Origin: Fimbriimonadaceae bacterium
GTDB taxonomy: Bacteria > Armatimonadota > UBA10988
Assembly (NCBI GenBank): GCA_020850355.1
Contig: JADZEX010000057.1
Span: forward strand, 1 to 34,985
Length of the DNA stretch: 34,985 nucleotides
Reading direction: 5' to 3'
The notes under the pieces were generated by a model that saw nothing but the letters and a program-made list of their open reading frames with translations, was not told the origin of the DNA and ran no database searches. Shown one piece after another: positions 25,057-33,334 of the stretch (the stretch's first letter is position 1; each line of letters begins with the position of its first letter). Position numbers and translations under genes: made by a program.

Positions 25057-26216
25057 GCCGCGCGGCGAGCGCTGCGGTGATCCCCGCGGCTGGCAGCGGC
25101 ACCCGCTTCGGCGCCCCGCAGAACAAGCTGCTGCAGCCGCTGGCCGGGCAGACCGTGCTGTACCACACCCTGCGCGCCGTCGGCGCCGCCGGCCTGCAGC
25201 AGGTGGTGCTGGTGACTCGCCCCGACGAACGCGACACCCTCGGCGCGGTGGCCGCCGCGGCTGGCTGCGCGGTGACCTTCGCCGACGGCGGGCCGACGCG
25301 ACAGGCGTCAGTGATCCGCGGCCTGCAGCAGGTCCGCGCCGAGATTGCCCTGGTCGCCGTCCACGATGGCGCCCGGCCGCTGGTGACGCCCGAGCTGTTC
25401 CACCGCGCCCTCGACGCCGCCGCGGCGCATGGTGGCGCGGTGGTCGCCGTGCCGGTCGCCGACACACTCAAGCGCGTCGCCACACAGACGGTCGTCGGGG
25501 CCGTCGACCGGAGCGAGTTGTACGCGATGCAGACGCCGCAGGCGTTTCGCGTCGAGTGGCTGCGCGAGGCAGCGCAGTACGCTGCGGTGACCGGCTTCGA
25601 GGGCACCGATGAGGTCAGCCTGATCGAGCACTGGGGCCGCCCGGTGCGAGTGGTGCCGGGCGCGGCGCGGAATGTCAAGGTGACTCACCCGGCCGATCTG
25701 GAGTTGGCGGCGGCGCTGCTGGGCGGGCGCGAGGAGCAAGCCGTGCGCGTCGGTTACGGTTACGACATCCACCAGCTCGTCGCCGGGCGCCAACTGTGGC
25801 TCGGCGGGGTAAGAATCGAGCATGAGACGGGACTCCTCGGACACAGCGACGCCGATGTGCTGCTGCACGCGATCTGCGATGCGCTGTTGGGCGCCATCGG
25901 CGACGGCGACATCGGCCGGCACTTTCCCGACACCGACCCGGCCTACCGGGGCATCGCCAGCCTGCGGTTGCTGGAAGCGACCGCTGCCCGGGTGGACGCG
26001 GCCGGGTACCAGGTGGTCAATGTCGACGCCACCCTGATTGCTGAACGACCGAAGATTGCGCCGCACGTCGGGCAGATGATTGCCCGCATCGCTGCGGCCG
26101 CCGGCCTGCGGGCTGAGCAGATCAACATCAAGGCCACCACCAACGAAAAGCTCGGCGCGCTGGGACAGCAGCAGGGCATCGCCGCGCACGCCGTGGCGAG
26201 TGTCGTGCGACGCTGA
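25053..26216 (+). CDS. ispDF: Bifunctional IspD/IspF enzyme of the MEP isoprenoid pathway
   Basis: This 387-residue fusion has an IspD cytidylyltransferase half (1 to about 225; AAGSGTRFG at 12-20, [10 protein letters not shown] at 103-112) and an IspF cyclodiphosphate synthase half (about 231-387; YGYDIHQL with metal ligands D238 and H240, then H272 in LLHAICD, and ATTNEKLG). It makes CDP-methylerythritol from methylerythritol phosphate and cyclises the phosphorylated product. Only IspE, acting in between, is separate and absent here. GTG at 25053 overlaps the YacL stop. All conserved motifs are present in both halves. Confidence 0.95.
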   Translation: MSRAASAAVIPAAGSGTRFGAPQNKLLQPLAGQTVLYHTLRAVGAAGLQQVVLVTRPDERDTLGAVAAAAGCAVTFADGGPTRQASVIRGLQQVRAEIALVAVHDGARPLVTPELFHRALDAAAAHGGAVVAVPVADTLKRVATQTVVGAVDRSELYAMQTPQAFRVEWLREAAQYAAVTGFEGTDEVSLIEHWGRPVRVVPGAARNVKVTHPADLELAAALLGGREEQAVRVGYGYDIHQLVAGRQLWLGGVRIEHETGLLGHSDADVLLHAICDALLGAIGDGDIGRHFPDTDPAYRGIASLRLLEATAARVDAAGYQVVNVDATLIAERPKIAPHVGQMIARIAAAAGLRAEQINIKATTNEKLGALGQQQGIAAHAVASVVRR

Positions 26217-26248
26217 CCGGCGCGGTGGCCGCAACATAAGGAGCGAGG

Positions 26249-26788
26249 ATGAAGACGCACGTTCACGGCAAGAATCTGGAAATCCCGATCGCCCTCGAGG
26301 GCGATATCGAGAGCCGCCTGCGGCAGCTTGCCGACCGCTATCATTTCCTGCATGAAGCGACCGTCCAGGTGGACCGCCAGCGCGGCTGGTACACCGCCGA
26401 AGTGACGCTCCATGTGCGCCACCAGATCCTGCGGGCCGAGGAGCGCAGCAACGATCTCGGCAGTTCGGTGGACCACGCGCTCGACAAGCTCGAACGGCAA
26501 CTGCACCGGCACAAGGGTCGCCTGCAGCACCGTGGGCGGGCCTCTGAGCTGCGCGATGCCCCGCCGTTGACCTCGTTCGAGCCGGCCGAGCCGGACGAAG
26601 AGTACACCGCGCCGCGCGTCGTCCGCGTGAAGCGGATCGCCATCAAGCCGATGAGCGTCGACGAGGCCGCGCTGCAGATGGAACTGCTGGGCCACGACTT
26701 CTACGTCTTTACCAACGACGAGAGCAGCGACTTGAACGTCGTCTACCGCCGCAAGAACGGCGACATCGGGCTGATCCAGCCGGAGTGA
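26249..26788 (+). CDS. hpf: Ribosome hibernation promoting factor, long form
   Basis: This 179-residue protein has an N-terminal RaiA/HPF domain (1 to about 100: HVHGKNLEIPIALEGDIES, then TLHVRHQILRAEERSNDLGSSVDHALDKLERQL) and a C-terminal dimerisation domain (about 123-177: VRVKRIAIKPMSVDEAALQMEL, GHDFYVFTNDES, NVVYRRKNGDIGLIQP). Long-form HPF pairs 70S ribosomes into inactive 100S dimers in stationary phase. An AAGGAG ribosome site precedes the ATG. It follows ispDF by 32 bases and overlaps the next gene by GTGA. Confidence 0.95.
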   Translation: MKTHVHGKNLEIPIALEGDIESRLRQLADRYHFLHEATVQVDRQRGWYTAEVTLHVRHQILRAEERSNDLGSSVDHALDKLERQLHRHKGRLQHRGRASELRDAPPLTSFEPAEPDEEYTAPRVVRVKRIAIKPMSVDEAALQMELLGHDFYVFTNDESSDLNVVYRRKNGDIGLIQPE

Positions 26789-27627
26789 GCCCCACCGACC
26801 GCCGGCTGATCGTCAACGCCGACGACTTCGGGCTCTCCGACCGGGTCAACCAGGCGGTCGCCAGCGCCCATCGCGACGGCGCGCTGTCGAGTGCCAGCCT
26901 GCTGGTCAACGCCCCGGCGACCGCGGCTGCGGTGCGCCTGGCCGCCGCGCTGCCCGGTCTGGGGATTGGGCTGCACCTGGCCTTGACCGAGCTGGCACCC
27001 CTCACCACCTGCCCCGCGCTGGCGCCGGGTGGACGCTTCCCGCCGCACCACCAGCAGGTCTTCCGGCGGCTCCTGGCGGAGCAGGTGCCCCGCACCGAGA
27101 TCGCCGCCGAAGTCCGCGCGCAGTTTGCGGCGGCGCGGGACAGCGGGCTGCGGATCGACCATGTCGACGGCCACGGCCACGTGCATCTGTTGCCCGGCGT
27201 GCTGGAGGCGGTGGTCGCCGCTTGCGCCGAGTTCGGCGTGCCGGCGCTGCGCTGGCCGGTCGAGCCGGCCTGGGAACCGCCCGGCCTGACGCCGGGGCTG
27301 GGGGCGCGGCTGAAGCGCTGGTTGCTGCGCCGGCTGGCCCAACGCGGGGAGCCACTGGTGGCCGGCCTGGCGCGGCCGGCGGCGTTCTTCGGTCTGGCGG
27401 CCAGCGGGCGGGTCGACCAGCACCTCTTGCTGGCGCTCGCGGTGACGCCGTGGGCGGGGGTCGCCGAGCTGATGGTGCATCCCACGACGGTCGATCAGGC
27501 GGAGTACCCGGCCTACTGTGGCGCGCGCGAACTGGCGGCGTTGACCAGCGCCGCGGTCGCCGCGGCGTTGCCGCCGCGGGTCACTTTTCGGGAGTTGCCG
27601 GCGCCGGGTCCGGTGGCGCGTCCTTGA
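26785..27627 (+). CDS. YdjC/ChbG-family carbohydrate deacetylase-like protein
   Basis: This 280-residue protein has the family motif NADDFGLS (Asp13/Asp14), GLHLAL (His64) and a histidine cluster HVDGHGHVHLLP (H126, H130, H132, H134) suitable for a metal-dependent deacetylase. ChbG removes an acetyl group from chito-oligosaccharides, while HpnK of hopanoid clusters belongs to the same family. With an HpnA-like gene about 8 kb away HpnK is a possible identity, not a firm one. The GTG start overlaps the hpf stop codon. Its last 47 bases overlap the convergent small-protein gene. Confidence 0.82.
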   Translation: MSPTDRRLIVNADDFGLSDRVNQAVASAHRDGALSSASLLVNAPATAAAVRLAAALPGLGIGLHLALTELAPLTTCPALAPGGRFPPHHQQVFRRLLAEQVPRTEIAAEVRAQFAAARDSGLRIDHVDGHGHVHLLPGVLEAVVAACAEFGVPALRWPVEPAWEPPGLTPGLGARLKRWLLRRLAQRGEPLVAGLARPAAFFGLAASGRVDQHLLLALAVTPWAGVAELMVHPTTVDQAEYPAYCGARELAALTSAAVAAALPPRVTFRELPAPGPVARP

Positions 27628-28108
27628 GGCCGGGAATCACCTCGGTGCCGTAGGGCACCGGCAGCTTCGCCCGCCGCAGCGGTTCCAGGCCGACCACCAG
27701 CCAGCGGCCGCCCTGCTTGCGCAGCCGGAGTTGCTGCACGTCGGCGTCGTCGCGGTAGACCCACTCGACGCGCGCGGCGGCCTCGCCGTCGAGCACTTCC
27801 ACCTTGCTCACCGCGACGCCCGTGACCCGGCTGCTGAACTCCCGCAACTGCGCCGCCAGAGCCCGCCGGTCGGTCGCCGCCGCGGCCAGCTCGGCCCGCA
27901 GCGGGTCGCCGAAGCTGGCCAGATAGAGCCGCACCTGGCCCTGGCGCATCGCCGCCACCAGGCCATCGTAGATCGCGTTGCTGACCTCCTCGGTCGGCGA
28001 GGCGCCCGGCCGCGGGCGCGGGCCGCTGCCACGCGTGCCGACCGCCAGGGCCACCGCGAAGAGCAGCAACAACACCACCACCAGCCGGTTCGCGCCCGCG
28101 CTCTTCAC
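27581..28108 (-). CDS. Small membrane-anchored or secreted protein at end of hfl operon, unknown
   Basis: This 175-residue protein has one N-terminal hydrophobic helix (about 8-24), a Pro/Gly/Arg-rich linker (to about 38), then an alpha-beta domain (about 40-147) of NTF2-like appearance (SNAIYDGLVAAMRQGQVRLYL near the start, VEWVYRDDADVQQLRL and GRWLVVGLEPL near the end). The GTG start overlaps the stop codon of the upstream hflK paralogue (GTGA), so it belongs to that operon. The function is not recognised; a partner of the SPFH complex outside the membrane is a guess. Confidence 0.7.
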   Translation of the reverse strand: MKSAGANRLVVVLLLLFAVALAVGTRGSGPRPRPGASPTEEVSNAIYDGLVAAMRQGQVRLYLASFGDPLRAELAAAATDRRALAAQLREFSSRVTGVAVSKVEVLDGEAAARVEWVYRDDADVQQLRLRKQGGRWLVVGLEPLRRAKLPVPYGTEVIPGLKDAPPDPAPATPEK

Positions 28109-29076
28109 GGCGTGCCTCCCGGAGTCGGCGCGGCGGGCGGGGTGTGCAGCAGACCGAGGTCGATCGGCCGGCCGCCGCCCTGCACCACCGTGGTCTTCAG
28201 CCGGGGGCCGAGTTGCTCCCAGGTCTCCAACTGCAGCCGTGCCCGCGTCACCCCGGGCGCGGCCCGCTCGGCGGCCAGCAGCTTGCTGAACCGCGCCGCC
28301 CGGCCTTGTGCCTCGTTGATCACGCGGGTGCGGTACCCCGCGGCTCGCGAGCGCAGCTCGGCGGCCTCGCCCCGCGCTTGCGGCAGCAGCTCGTTGGAGT
28401 AGCCGGTGGCGTCGTTGATCTTGCGCTGGTAGTCCTGCCTGGCGCCGGCCACGTCGTCGAACGCCTGCTGCACGTCGGGTGGCGGCTTGACCGCCTGCAG
28501 CAGATTCGCGGCGCCGCTGAGGTTGAGCAGGGTGACCCCCAGTCCAAGCTGCTCGAGCCGCGCCTGAGCCGCGGTCAGCGTCCGGCGGCTGACCTCCTGC
28601 TGGCCGCTGGTCATCAACGGATCGACCCCGGTCGAGGCGATCGTCGCCGTCAGCTCGGCCTGCACCGCGGCGGCCACCAGGCGGTCGACCTCGCGCGCCT
28701 CGAAGAGGTAGGCGACCGGGTCGCTGATGGTGTACTGCACCGCCGCGCGGACCCGCACCAGGTTCTGGTCGGCGGTCAGGTGCTCGGCGCTCTCGCCGGT
28801 CTCCTGGCCCACCAGGTTCAGCGCCGGGGAGCCGCCGATGCTGACCAGCCGCGGTTGCGCCAGCCGCAGGCGGTCGACCCGGCTCAGCGGCCAGGGCAGC
28901 CGCCACCAGACGCCGGCCGTGACCGGCTGCGCCGGGCGACCGCAGAGCCGCACCACGGCCACCTGGTCGGGCCCCACGACGTAGAACCCGGTGAGCAGCC
29001 AGAGCAGCCCCAGGTAGCCACCGCGCCGCCCGGCGGGCAGCATCCGCCAGGTCGCCAGCCAGCTCGCCGGGCTCAT
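28105..29076 (-). CDS. hflK: HflK-like SPFH protein 2
   Basis: This 323-residue SPFH (band 7) protein has one N-terminal membrane helix (about 19-40) followed by VGPDQVAVVRLCGRP and the HflK-type block LTADQNLVRVRAAVQYTISDPVAYLF (about 100-125, in two parts). A coiled-coil-like region (about 200-265) contains DDVAGARQDYQRKINDATGYSNELLPQARGEAAEL. HflK and HflC form a membrane cage that modulates the FtsH protease. Its start overlaps the hflC stop (ATGA), and it is the second HflK-like protein in the operon. No ftsH is in the window. Confidence 0.85.
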   Translation of the reverse strand: MSPASWLATWRMLPAGRRGGYLGLLWLLTGFYVVGPDQVAVVRLCGRPAQPVTAGVWWRLPWPLSRVDRLRLAQPRLVSIGGSPALNLVGQETGESAEHLTADQNLVRVRAAVQYTISDPVAYLFEAREVDRLVAAAVQAELTATIASTGVDPLMTSGQQEVSRRTLTAAQARLEQLGLGVTLLNLSGAANLLQAVKPPPDVQQAFDDVAGARQDYQRKINDATGYSNELLPQARGEAAELRSRAAGYRTRVINEAQGRAARFSKLLAAERAAPGVTRARLQLETWEQLGPRLKTTVVQGGGRPIDLGLLHTPPAAPTPGGTP

Positions 29077-29957
29077 CGCGCTGCTCCGCCCGGGCCCGCC
29101 GTGAGGCCTTTGAACAGCGGGGAGTCCGCCGACAGCACGACGGTGGTGTCCTTCTCGAAGACCTTGTCGTAAGCCTCCAGCGAGCGAGTGAACTTGTAGA
29201 ACTCCGGATCGGCGTTGTGCGCGGCGGTGTAGGTACGGGTCGCCGTCGCGTCGCCGTCGCCGCGAATGCGTTCGGCGTCGCGGTAGGCCGCGGAGAGGAT
29301 CTCCTCCTTCTGACGGTCGGCCTCGGCGCGGATCCGACGGGCCTCCTGCTCGCCCTCGGCGCGGTACTTGCGCGCGATGCGGTCGCGCTCGGCACGCATC
29401 CGGTCGAACACCGACTGCTTGTTGGCCTCAGGCAGGTTGATCCGGCGCAGCCGCACGTCGACCACCTGGATGCCGTACCGGGTGGCGGCGATCTGCTGCG
29501 TCTCGGCCAACACGGCGTCGGTCAGCGCGGCGGTCTTCACGCCGCCGGCCGTCTCGAGGTTGATCAGCTCCTCCATCGCGGTCCGCCCCAGCGCCGCGGT
29601 GAGCAGCCCGCGCACGGTTTCCTCCAGCCGCAGTTCGGCGTACAGCGGCGTGCGCACGGTGCGGTAGAACAGCGCCGGGTCGCGCGGATCGATCTGCCAG
29701 CAGACGAACCAGTCGACCAGCAGGTTCTTCTTGTCGGCGGTCAGGCACTCCGACGGCCGCGGCGAGTAGAGGCGCACCCGCCGGTCGAACTTGCGGCGGC
29801 CCTGCCACGGCCACTTGAGGTGCAGCCCCGGCTCGACGACCCGCCGCACCACGCGGCCGGTCGGCCCGAAGGCGGTGACAATCGCCACCTGCGTCACATC
29901 GACAGCGTAGACACTCAGCAGCAGCAGCAGGCCACCGCCGATCAGGGCGCGCTTCAT
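29073..29957 (-). CDS. hflC: HflC-like SPFH protein
   Basis: This 294-residue SPFH protein has an N-terminal membrane helix (about 4-20), then the HflC block ADKKNLLVDWFVCWQIDPR and a long helical part (about 180-265: ARKYRAEGEQEARRIRAEAD, then RQKEEILSAAYRDAERIRGDGDA and HNADPEFYKFTRSLEAY), which is characteristic of HflC. It would pair with one or both HflK-like neighbours to form the cage around FtsH. ATG at 29957 overlaps the stop of the upstream ATPase-HflK fusion gene, and its end overlaps the second hflK by ATGA. Confidence 0.93.
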   Translation of the reverse strand: MKRALIGGGLLLLLSVYAVDVTQVAIVTAFGPTGRVVRRVVEPGLHLKWPWQGRRKFDRRVRLYSPRPSECLTADKKNLLVDWFVCWQIDPRDPALFYRTVRTPLYAELRLEETVRGLLTAALGRTAMEELINLETAGGVKTAALTDAVLAETQQIAATRYGIQVVDVRLRRINLPEANKQSVFDRMRAERDRIARKYRAEGEQEARRIRAEADRQKEEILSAAYRDAERIRGDGDATATRTYTAAHNADPEFYKFTRSLEAYDKVFEKDTTVVLSADSPLFKGLTAGPGGAAR

Positions 29958-32900
29958 GGCGTGCCACCTCCCTTGCCACCCAGCCCCGGCAGGCTGGGAA
30001 GCTGCAAACCCAAGAAGCCCTGGTTGCCACCGTCCGCGGCTGGCGCGGCTGGCGGCGTGGTTGGGGTGCTGGCAGCGCGCGGCGCCACGGGCGCGCTGGT
30101 GGCCGGCGTGGCCGGCGTGGCCGGCGTGGCTGGCGTGGCGGGCGCCGCGGGCGCGGCCGGGGCGGGCACAGCCACCCCACCGGGGTCGACCGCGTTCGGG
30201 TCGACCGGCGGCGTCGCCAGCGCGCGGATCGCGTCGGCCAGGGCGCGGTCGACCGACCAGAACTGCCGCCGGGCCACCACCATCGGGTCCAGCACCAGCT
30301 TGCGGCGGCCCGCTAGCGCCGTTTCGACACCCTCGTACCAGAGTCGCAGCAGCGTCACCTGCCGGCCGCGGGCAGCGGCCTGGCGTCGTTGGCGGAACCG
30401 TGCAGCGTCGCCCTCGGCGCGGGCGATGCGGCCGGTGCGGGTCGCCAGGGCCACCTCGAGCTGCGCCGCGGCGTCGCCCCGGGCCAGTGCAAGCTGCTCG
30501 TTGGCGTAGGCCTCCGCCTCGTTGATCTTCTGCTGTTTGTTCTCGTAGGCGCTGCTCACGGCGCGGAACGACGGCACCACCTCCAGCGGCGGATGCACGT
30601 CGGCCAGCTCGACTTCGGTGATCCGCACGCCCAGGCCGAGCTGCTCGCAACTGGCCTGTAGGCGTTGCGCGGTGCCGACTTCGACGGCGTGGCGGGCCGT
30701 CGTCAGGACCTCGTCCAGCGGCAGCCGACCGATCACCGCCCGCAGCGCCTCTTCGCCCAGCGCCCGGAGCTGCGTCGCGGGCTGCAGCGTGGCAAACAGA
30801 TAGGCCTGGGGCGCGGCGACCTGGTAGCGGAAGACCGCCTGCACCTCGACGAAGTTCTCGTCGCCGGTCAGCATCAGCGCTTCGTCCGGCAGCCGGCGAT
30901 AGGTGCCGGCCTGATGCGCGCTGTTCCAGTCGTACTGCGCCGTGGCGGGCGGCGCGCCGCGCTGGCGGGGCAGGGTGCGGAAACCCAGCTCGACCACCTG
31001 CAGCTCGGCCGGCCGGAGCCGCGTGGCGCGGCCCAGCGGCCACCACGGTTTGAACGCCAGCCCCGGCCCGTAGACCCCGGCCGGCCAGCCCAGGATGCGC
31101 ACCACGGCCACCTGGTCGGCGCCAATCGGCACCAGGCAACTGCCCAGCCAGAGCAGCGCCAGCAGCCGCAGCTTGAGCCGCAGGAGGCCCCGCCAGTGAC
31201 CGGCGACCCAGCCCACCGCGCCGTCGATATCGAGCGCCAGGAAGCGTTGCAGCAGGCGGCGCAGACCGTGCAGCAGACGTCCGCCGCGGGAGTCCGCGCG
31301 GGGCTCGAACCCCAGCAGGCGGACCGCGTTGAGTAGCACCAGCAGCGAGCCGACCTGGTGGAAGACGGCGGCCTGCGTCGGCGTCAGGCGGCCGATCGCC
31401 GAGAGCACCACGGCCACCCCATTGAGGCCGAAGGCGAAGCCCAGGATGCTCAGCCGGATCGTGAACAGGACCTGCCGCGAGACCTCCAGCAGAAGCGGCA
31501 CCTGCTGCAGCGGATCGCCCAGCAACACGACATCGGCGGCCTCGGCGGCGATCTCGGAGCCGGTGTCGGCGACGGCGATGCCGCAGTCTGCCTCGGCCAG
31601 CGCAGGGGCGTCGTTGATGCCGTCGCCAACCATCGCGACGCGCTCGCCAGCGTTGCGGCGCGTGCGCACCCAGGCTGCCTTGTCGGTCGGCAACTGCTCC
31701 GCCCAGACCTCGTCGATGCCCACCTCGCGCGCCACCGCGGCGGCCACCGCCGGGCGGTCACCGGTCAGCAACGCAATCCGTTGCAGGCCGCGGCGGTGCA
31801 GCTCGGCGACGGCCGCCGGCGCTTCCTGGCGTAGCCGGTCGCGGAGCCCCAGCAGACCTAGCAAGACGCCGTCACGGGTCACGAAAACCGTCGTCAGGCC
31901 GTCGCCGGCGAGCCGCTCGGCGGCCGCGGCGGCGTGCTCCGGCAGGTCGACGGGCAGCTCGCTCAGGAGGTGCGCATTGCCCACCGCCAGCCGACCCTCG
32001 GCGCCTTCGGCGAGCATCCCGGCGCCGGGCCGGGCCGTGCTGCTGGTGGGCGCCGTGAAGGTCAGCCCGCGCGCGCTCGAGGCGCGGCCAATGGCCTGGG
32101 CCAGCGGGTGCTCGCTGCCCGCCTCGGCCGCCGCAGCGACCCGCAAGACCTCGTCCGCGCTGCCCTCCCAGGCCAGCACTTCGGCCACCTCCAGCCGCGC
32201 CTGCGTCAACGTGCCGGTCTTGTCGAAAGCCAGGGTGCGGACGCGGGCCATCGCCTCCAGCACGTCCCCGCCCTTGACCAGCACGCCGTGTCGCGCCAGC
32301 CGACCGATGCCCGCCAGCACGGCCGCCGGAGTCGCCAGAATCAGGGCACAGGGACAGGCCACCACCAGCACCGCCACGGTGCGGTACCAGTCGCGACTGA
32401 CCAACCAGGTGCCCAGCGCGCAGAGCAGCACGACCGGCAGGAAGTAGGCCGCATAGAGGTCGGCCGCGCGCTGCACCGGCGCCTGCTGCTCCTGAGCTGC
32501 CCGCACCCGCGCCACCACCTGGCCCAGCGTGGTCGCCGCCCCGACGCGGGTCGCCTCGACCTGCAGCACGCCGTACAGGTTCTGCGTGCCGCTGAAGACC
32601 GGGTCGCCGACGGTCCGGTCGACCGGGATGCTCTCGCCGGTCAGGCTGGACTCGTCGAGACTGCTCTGCCCGCCGCGGACCACGCCATCGACGGGCAGCC
32701 GCTCCCCGGGCCGGACCGCCAGCAACGCGCCGAGCGGCACCTCGTGGCTGGGCACGTCGACCTCGCCGTCGGGCGTGATCAGGTGGGCGGTCTGCGGCCA
32801 CAGCTCGAGCAGCCGCTGCACGGCGCGGGCGGTGCGCGCGAAGGCGATGGCCTCGAGGCTCTCGCCGGTCATCGCGATGAACACCACCTCGGCCGCGGCC

Positions 32901-33220
32901 AGCGGTTCGCCGATCCAGAGGGCCGCCCAGGTGGCGATGGCCAGCGCCAGGTCGGCGCCGATCGCACCCTCCAGCGCGCCGCTCAGCGAACTGAAGGTCA
33001 CCCGCACCCCGCCCAGCACCGCGGCGATCGCCGCCGGTCGCCAGGGCAGCCCCCAGCACGGCTCGCCCCGCGTCACGAACACGTCGAGCACCACCAACAG
33101 GCCGAGCAACGCCGTCTGCACGAACAGCCCGACGGGCAAGCCCGGATCCTCGGCCGACTCGTCCGCCGCCGGCTGCGGGGCAACGGGCGGCGCGGCGCCC
33201 TGGCGATCCTCGGGTTCCAT
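29954..33220 (-). CDS. P1B-type metal ATPase fused to HflK/SPFH domain
   Basis: This 1088-residue protein joins two normally separate families. Residues about 30-640 are a heavy-metal P-type ATPase: TGES (194-197), the metal-site CPC (289-291), phosphorylated Asp333 in DKTGTLT, SEHP (369-372), TGD (486-488) and GDGINDAP (532-539). There is no N-terminal heavy-metal-binding (HMA) domain, but about 25 residues of Ala/Pro-rich leader. From about 640 a linker leads into a new membrane helix (682-698) and an HflK-type SPFH domain (about 700-1000: GADQVAVVRILG, LTGDENFVEVQAVFRYQVAAP, AYENKQQKINEAEAYANEQL). The tail (1001-1088) holds PAT repeats and a glycine-rich end. The frame is continuous and followed by hflC with a 4-base overlap. 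The metal (Zn, Cd, Cu) cannot be told from the sequence. Confidence 0.92.
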   Translation of the reverse strand: MEPEDRQGAAPPVAPQPAADESAEDPGLPVGLFVQTALLGLLVVLDVFVTRGEPCWGLPWRPAAIAAVLGGVRVTFSSLSGALEGAIGADLALAIATWAALWIGEPLAAAEVVFIAMTGESLEAIAFARTARAVQRLLELWPQTAHLITPDGEVDVPSHEVPLGALLAVRPGERLPVDGVVRGGQSSLDESSLTGESIPVDRTVGDPVFSGTQNLYGVLQVEATRVGAATTLGQVVARVRAAQEQQAPVQRAADLYAAYFLPVVLLCALGTWLVSRDWYRTVAVLVVACPCALILATPAAVLAGIGRLARHGVLVKGGDVLEAMARVRTLAFDKTGTLTQARLEVAEVLAWEGSADEVLRVAAAAEAGSEHPLAQAIGRASSARGLTFTAPTSSTARPGAGMLAEGAEGRLAVGNAHLLSELPVDLPEHAAAAAERLAGDGLTTVFVTRDGVLLGLLGLRDRLRQEAPAAVAELHRRGLQRIALLTGDRPAVAAAVAREVGIDEVWAEQLPTDKAAWVRTRRNAGERVAMVGDGINDAPALAEADCGIAVADTGSEIAAEAADVVLLGDPLQQVPLLLEVSRQVLFTIRLSILGFAFGLNGVAVVLSAIGRLTPTQAAVFHQVGSLLVLLNAVRLLGFEPRADSRGGRLLHGLRRLLQRFLALDIDGAVGWVAGHWRGLLRLKLRLLALLWLGSCLVPIGADQVAVVRILGWPAGVYGPGLAFKPWWPLGRATRLRPAELQVVELGFRTLPRQRGAPPATAQYDWNSAHQAGTYRRLPDEALMLTGDENFVEVQAVFRYQVAAPQAYLFATLQPATQLRALGEEALRAVIGRLPLDEVLTTARHAVEVGTAQRLQASCEQLGLGVRITEVELADVHPPLEVVPSFRAVSSAYENKQQKINEAEAYANEQLALARGDAAAQLEVALATRTGRIARAEGDAARFRQRRQAAARGRQVTLLRLWYEGVETALAGRRKLVLDPMVVARRQFWSVDRALADAIRALATPPVDPNAVDPGGVAVPAPAAPAAPATPATPATPATPATSAPVAPRAASTPTTPPAAPAADGGNQGFLGLQLPSLPGLGGKGGGTP
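30102..30137. repeat. Four 9-bp tandem repeats in the ATPase-HflK tail
   Basis: The unit GCCGGCGTG is repeated four times (the last with one change) and encodes the PAT-PAT-PAT-PAT stretch at residues about 1028-1040. Such a run may expand or contract by slippage without a frameshift. Confidence 0.8.
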
Positions 33221-33334
33221 GCCGCCATGGTACCAAAAAACCGCCGTCTCCGTCTGGTTAGGATTCCGCCAGCGCCCGGTGCCAGCGCAACGTCGGGCCG
33301 GGCGCTGGCGTCAGAGCAGCCAGGAACCACCACC

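Noticed and set aside
23395-25467. 690-codon minus-strand open frame over the sulfatase, yacL and ispDF
   Set aside because: It is a shadow of well-supported plus-strand genes with no domain of its own.
30102-30137. CRISPR-like repeat array
   Set aside because: The units are contiguous 9-mers without spacers and encode a protein repeat.
31934-33334. Long plus-strand extension upstream of the GH76-like gene
   Set aside because: It lies antisense to the P-type ATPase motifs. The real start with signal peptide and ribosome site is at 33335.
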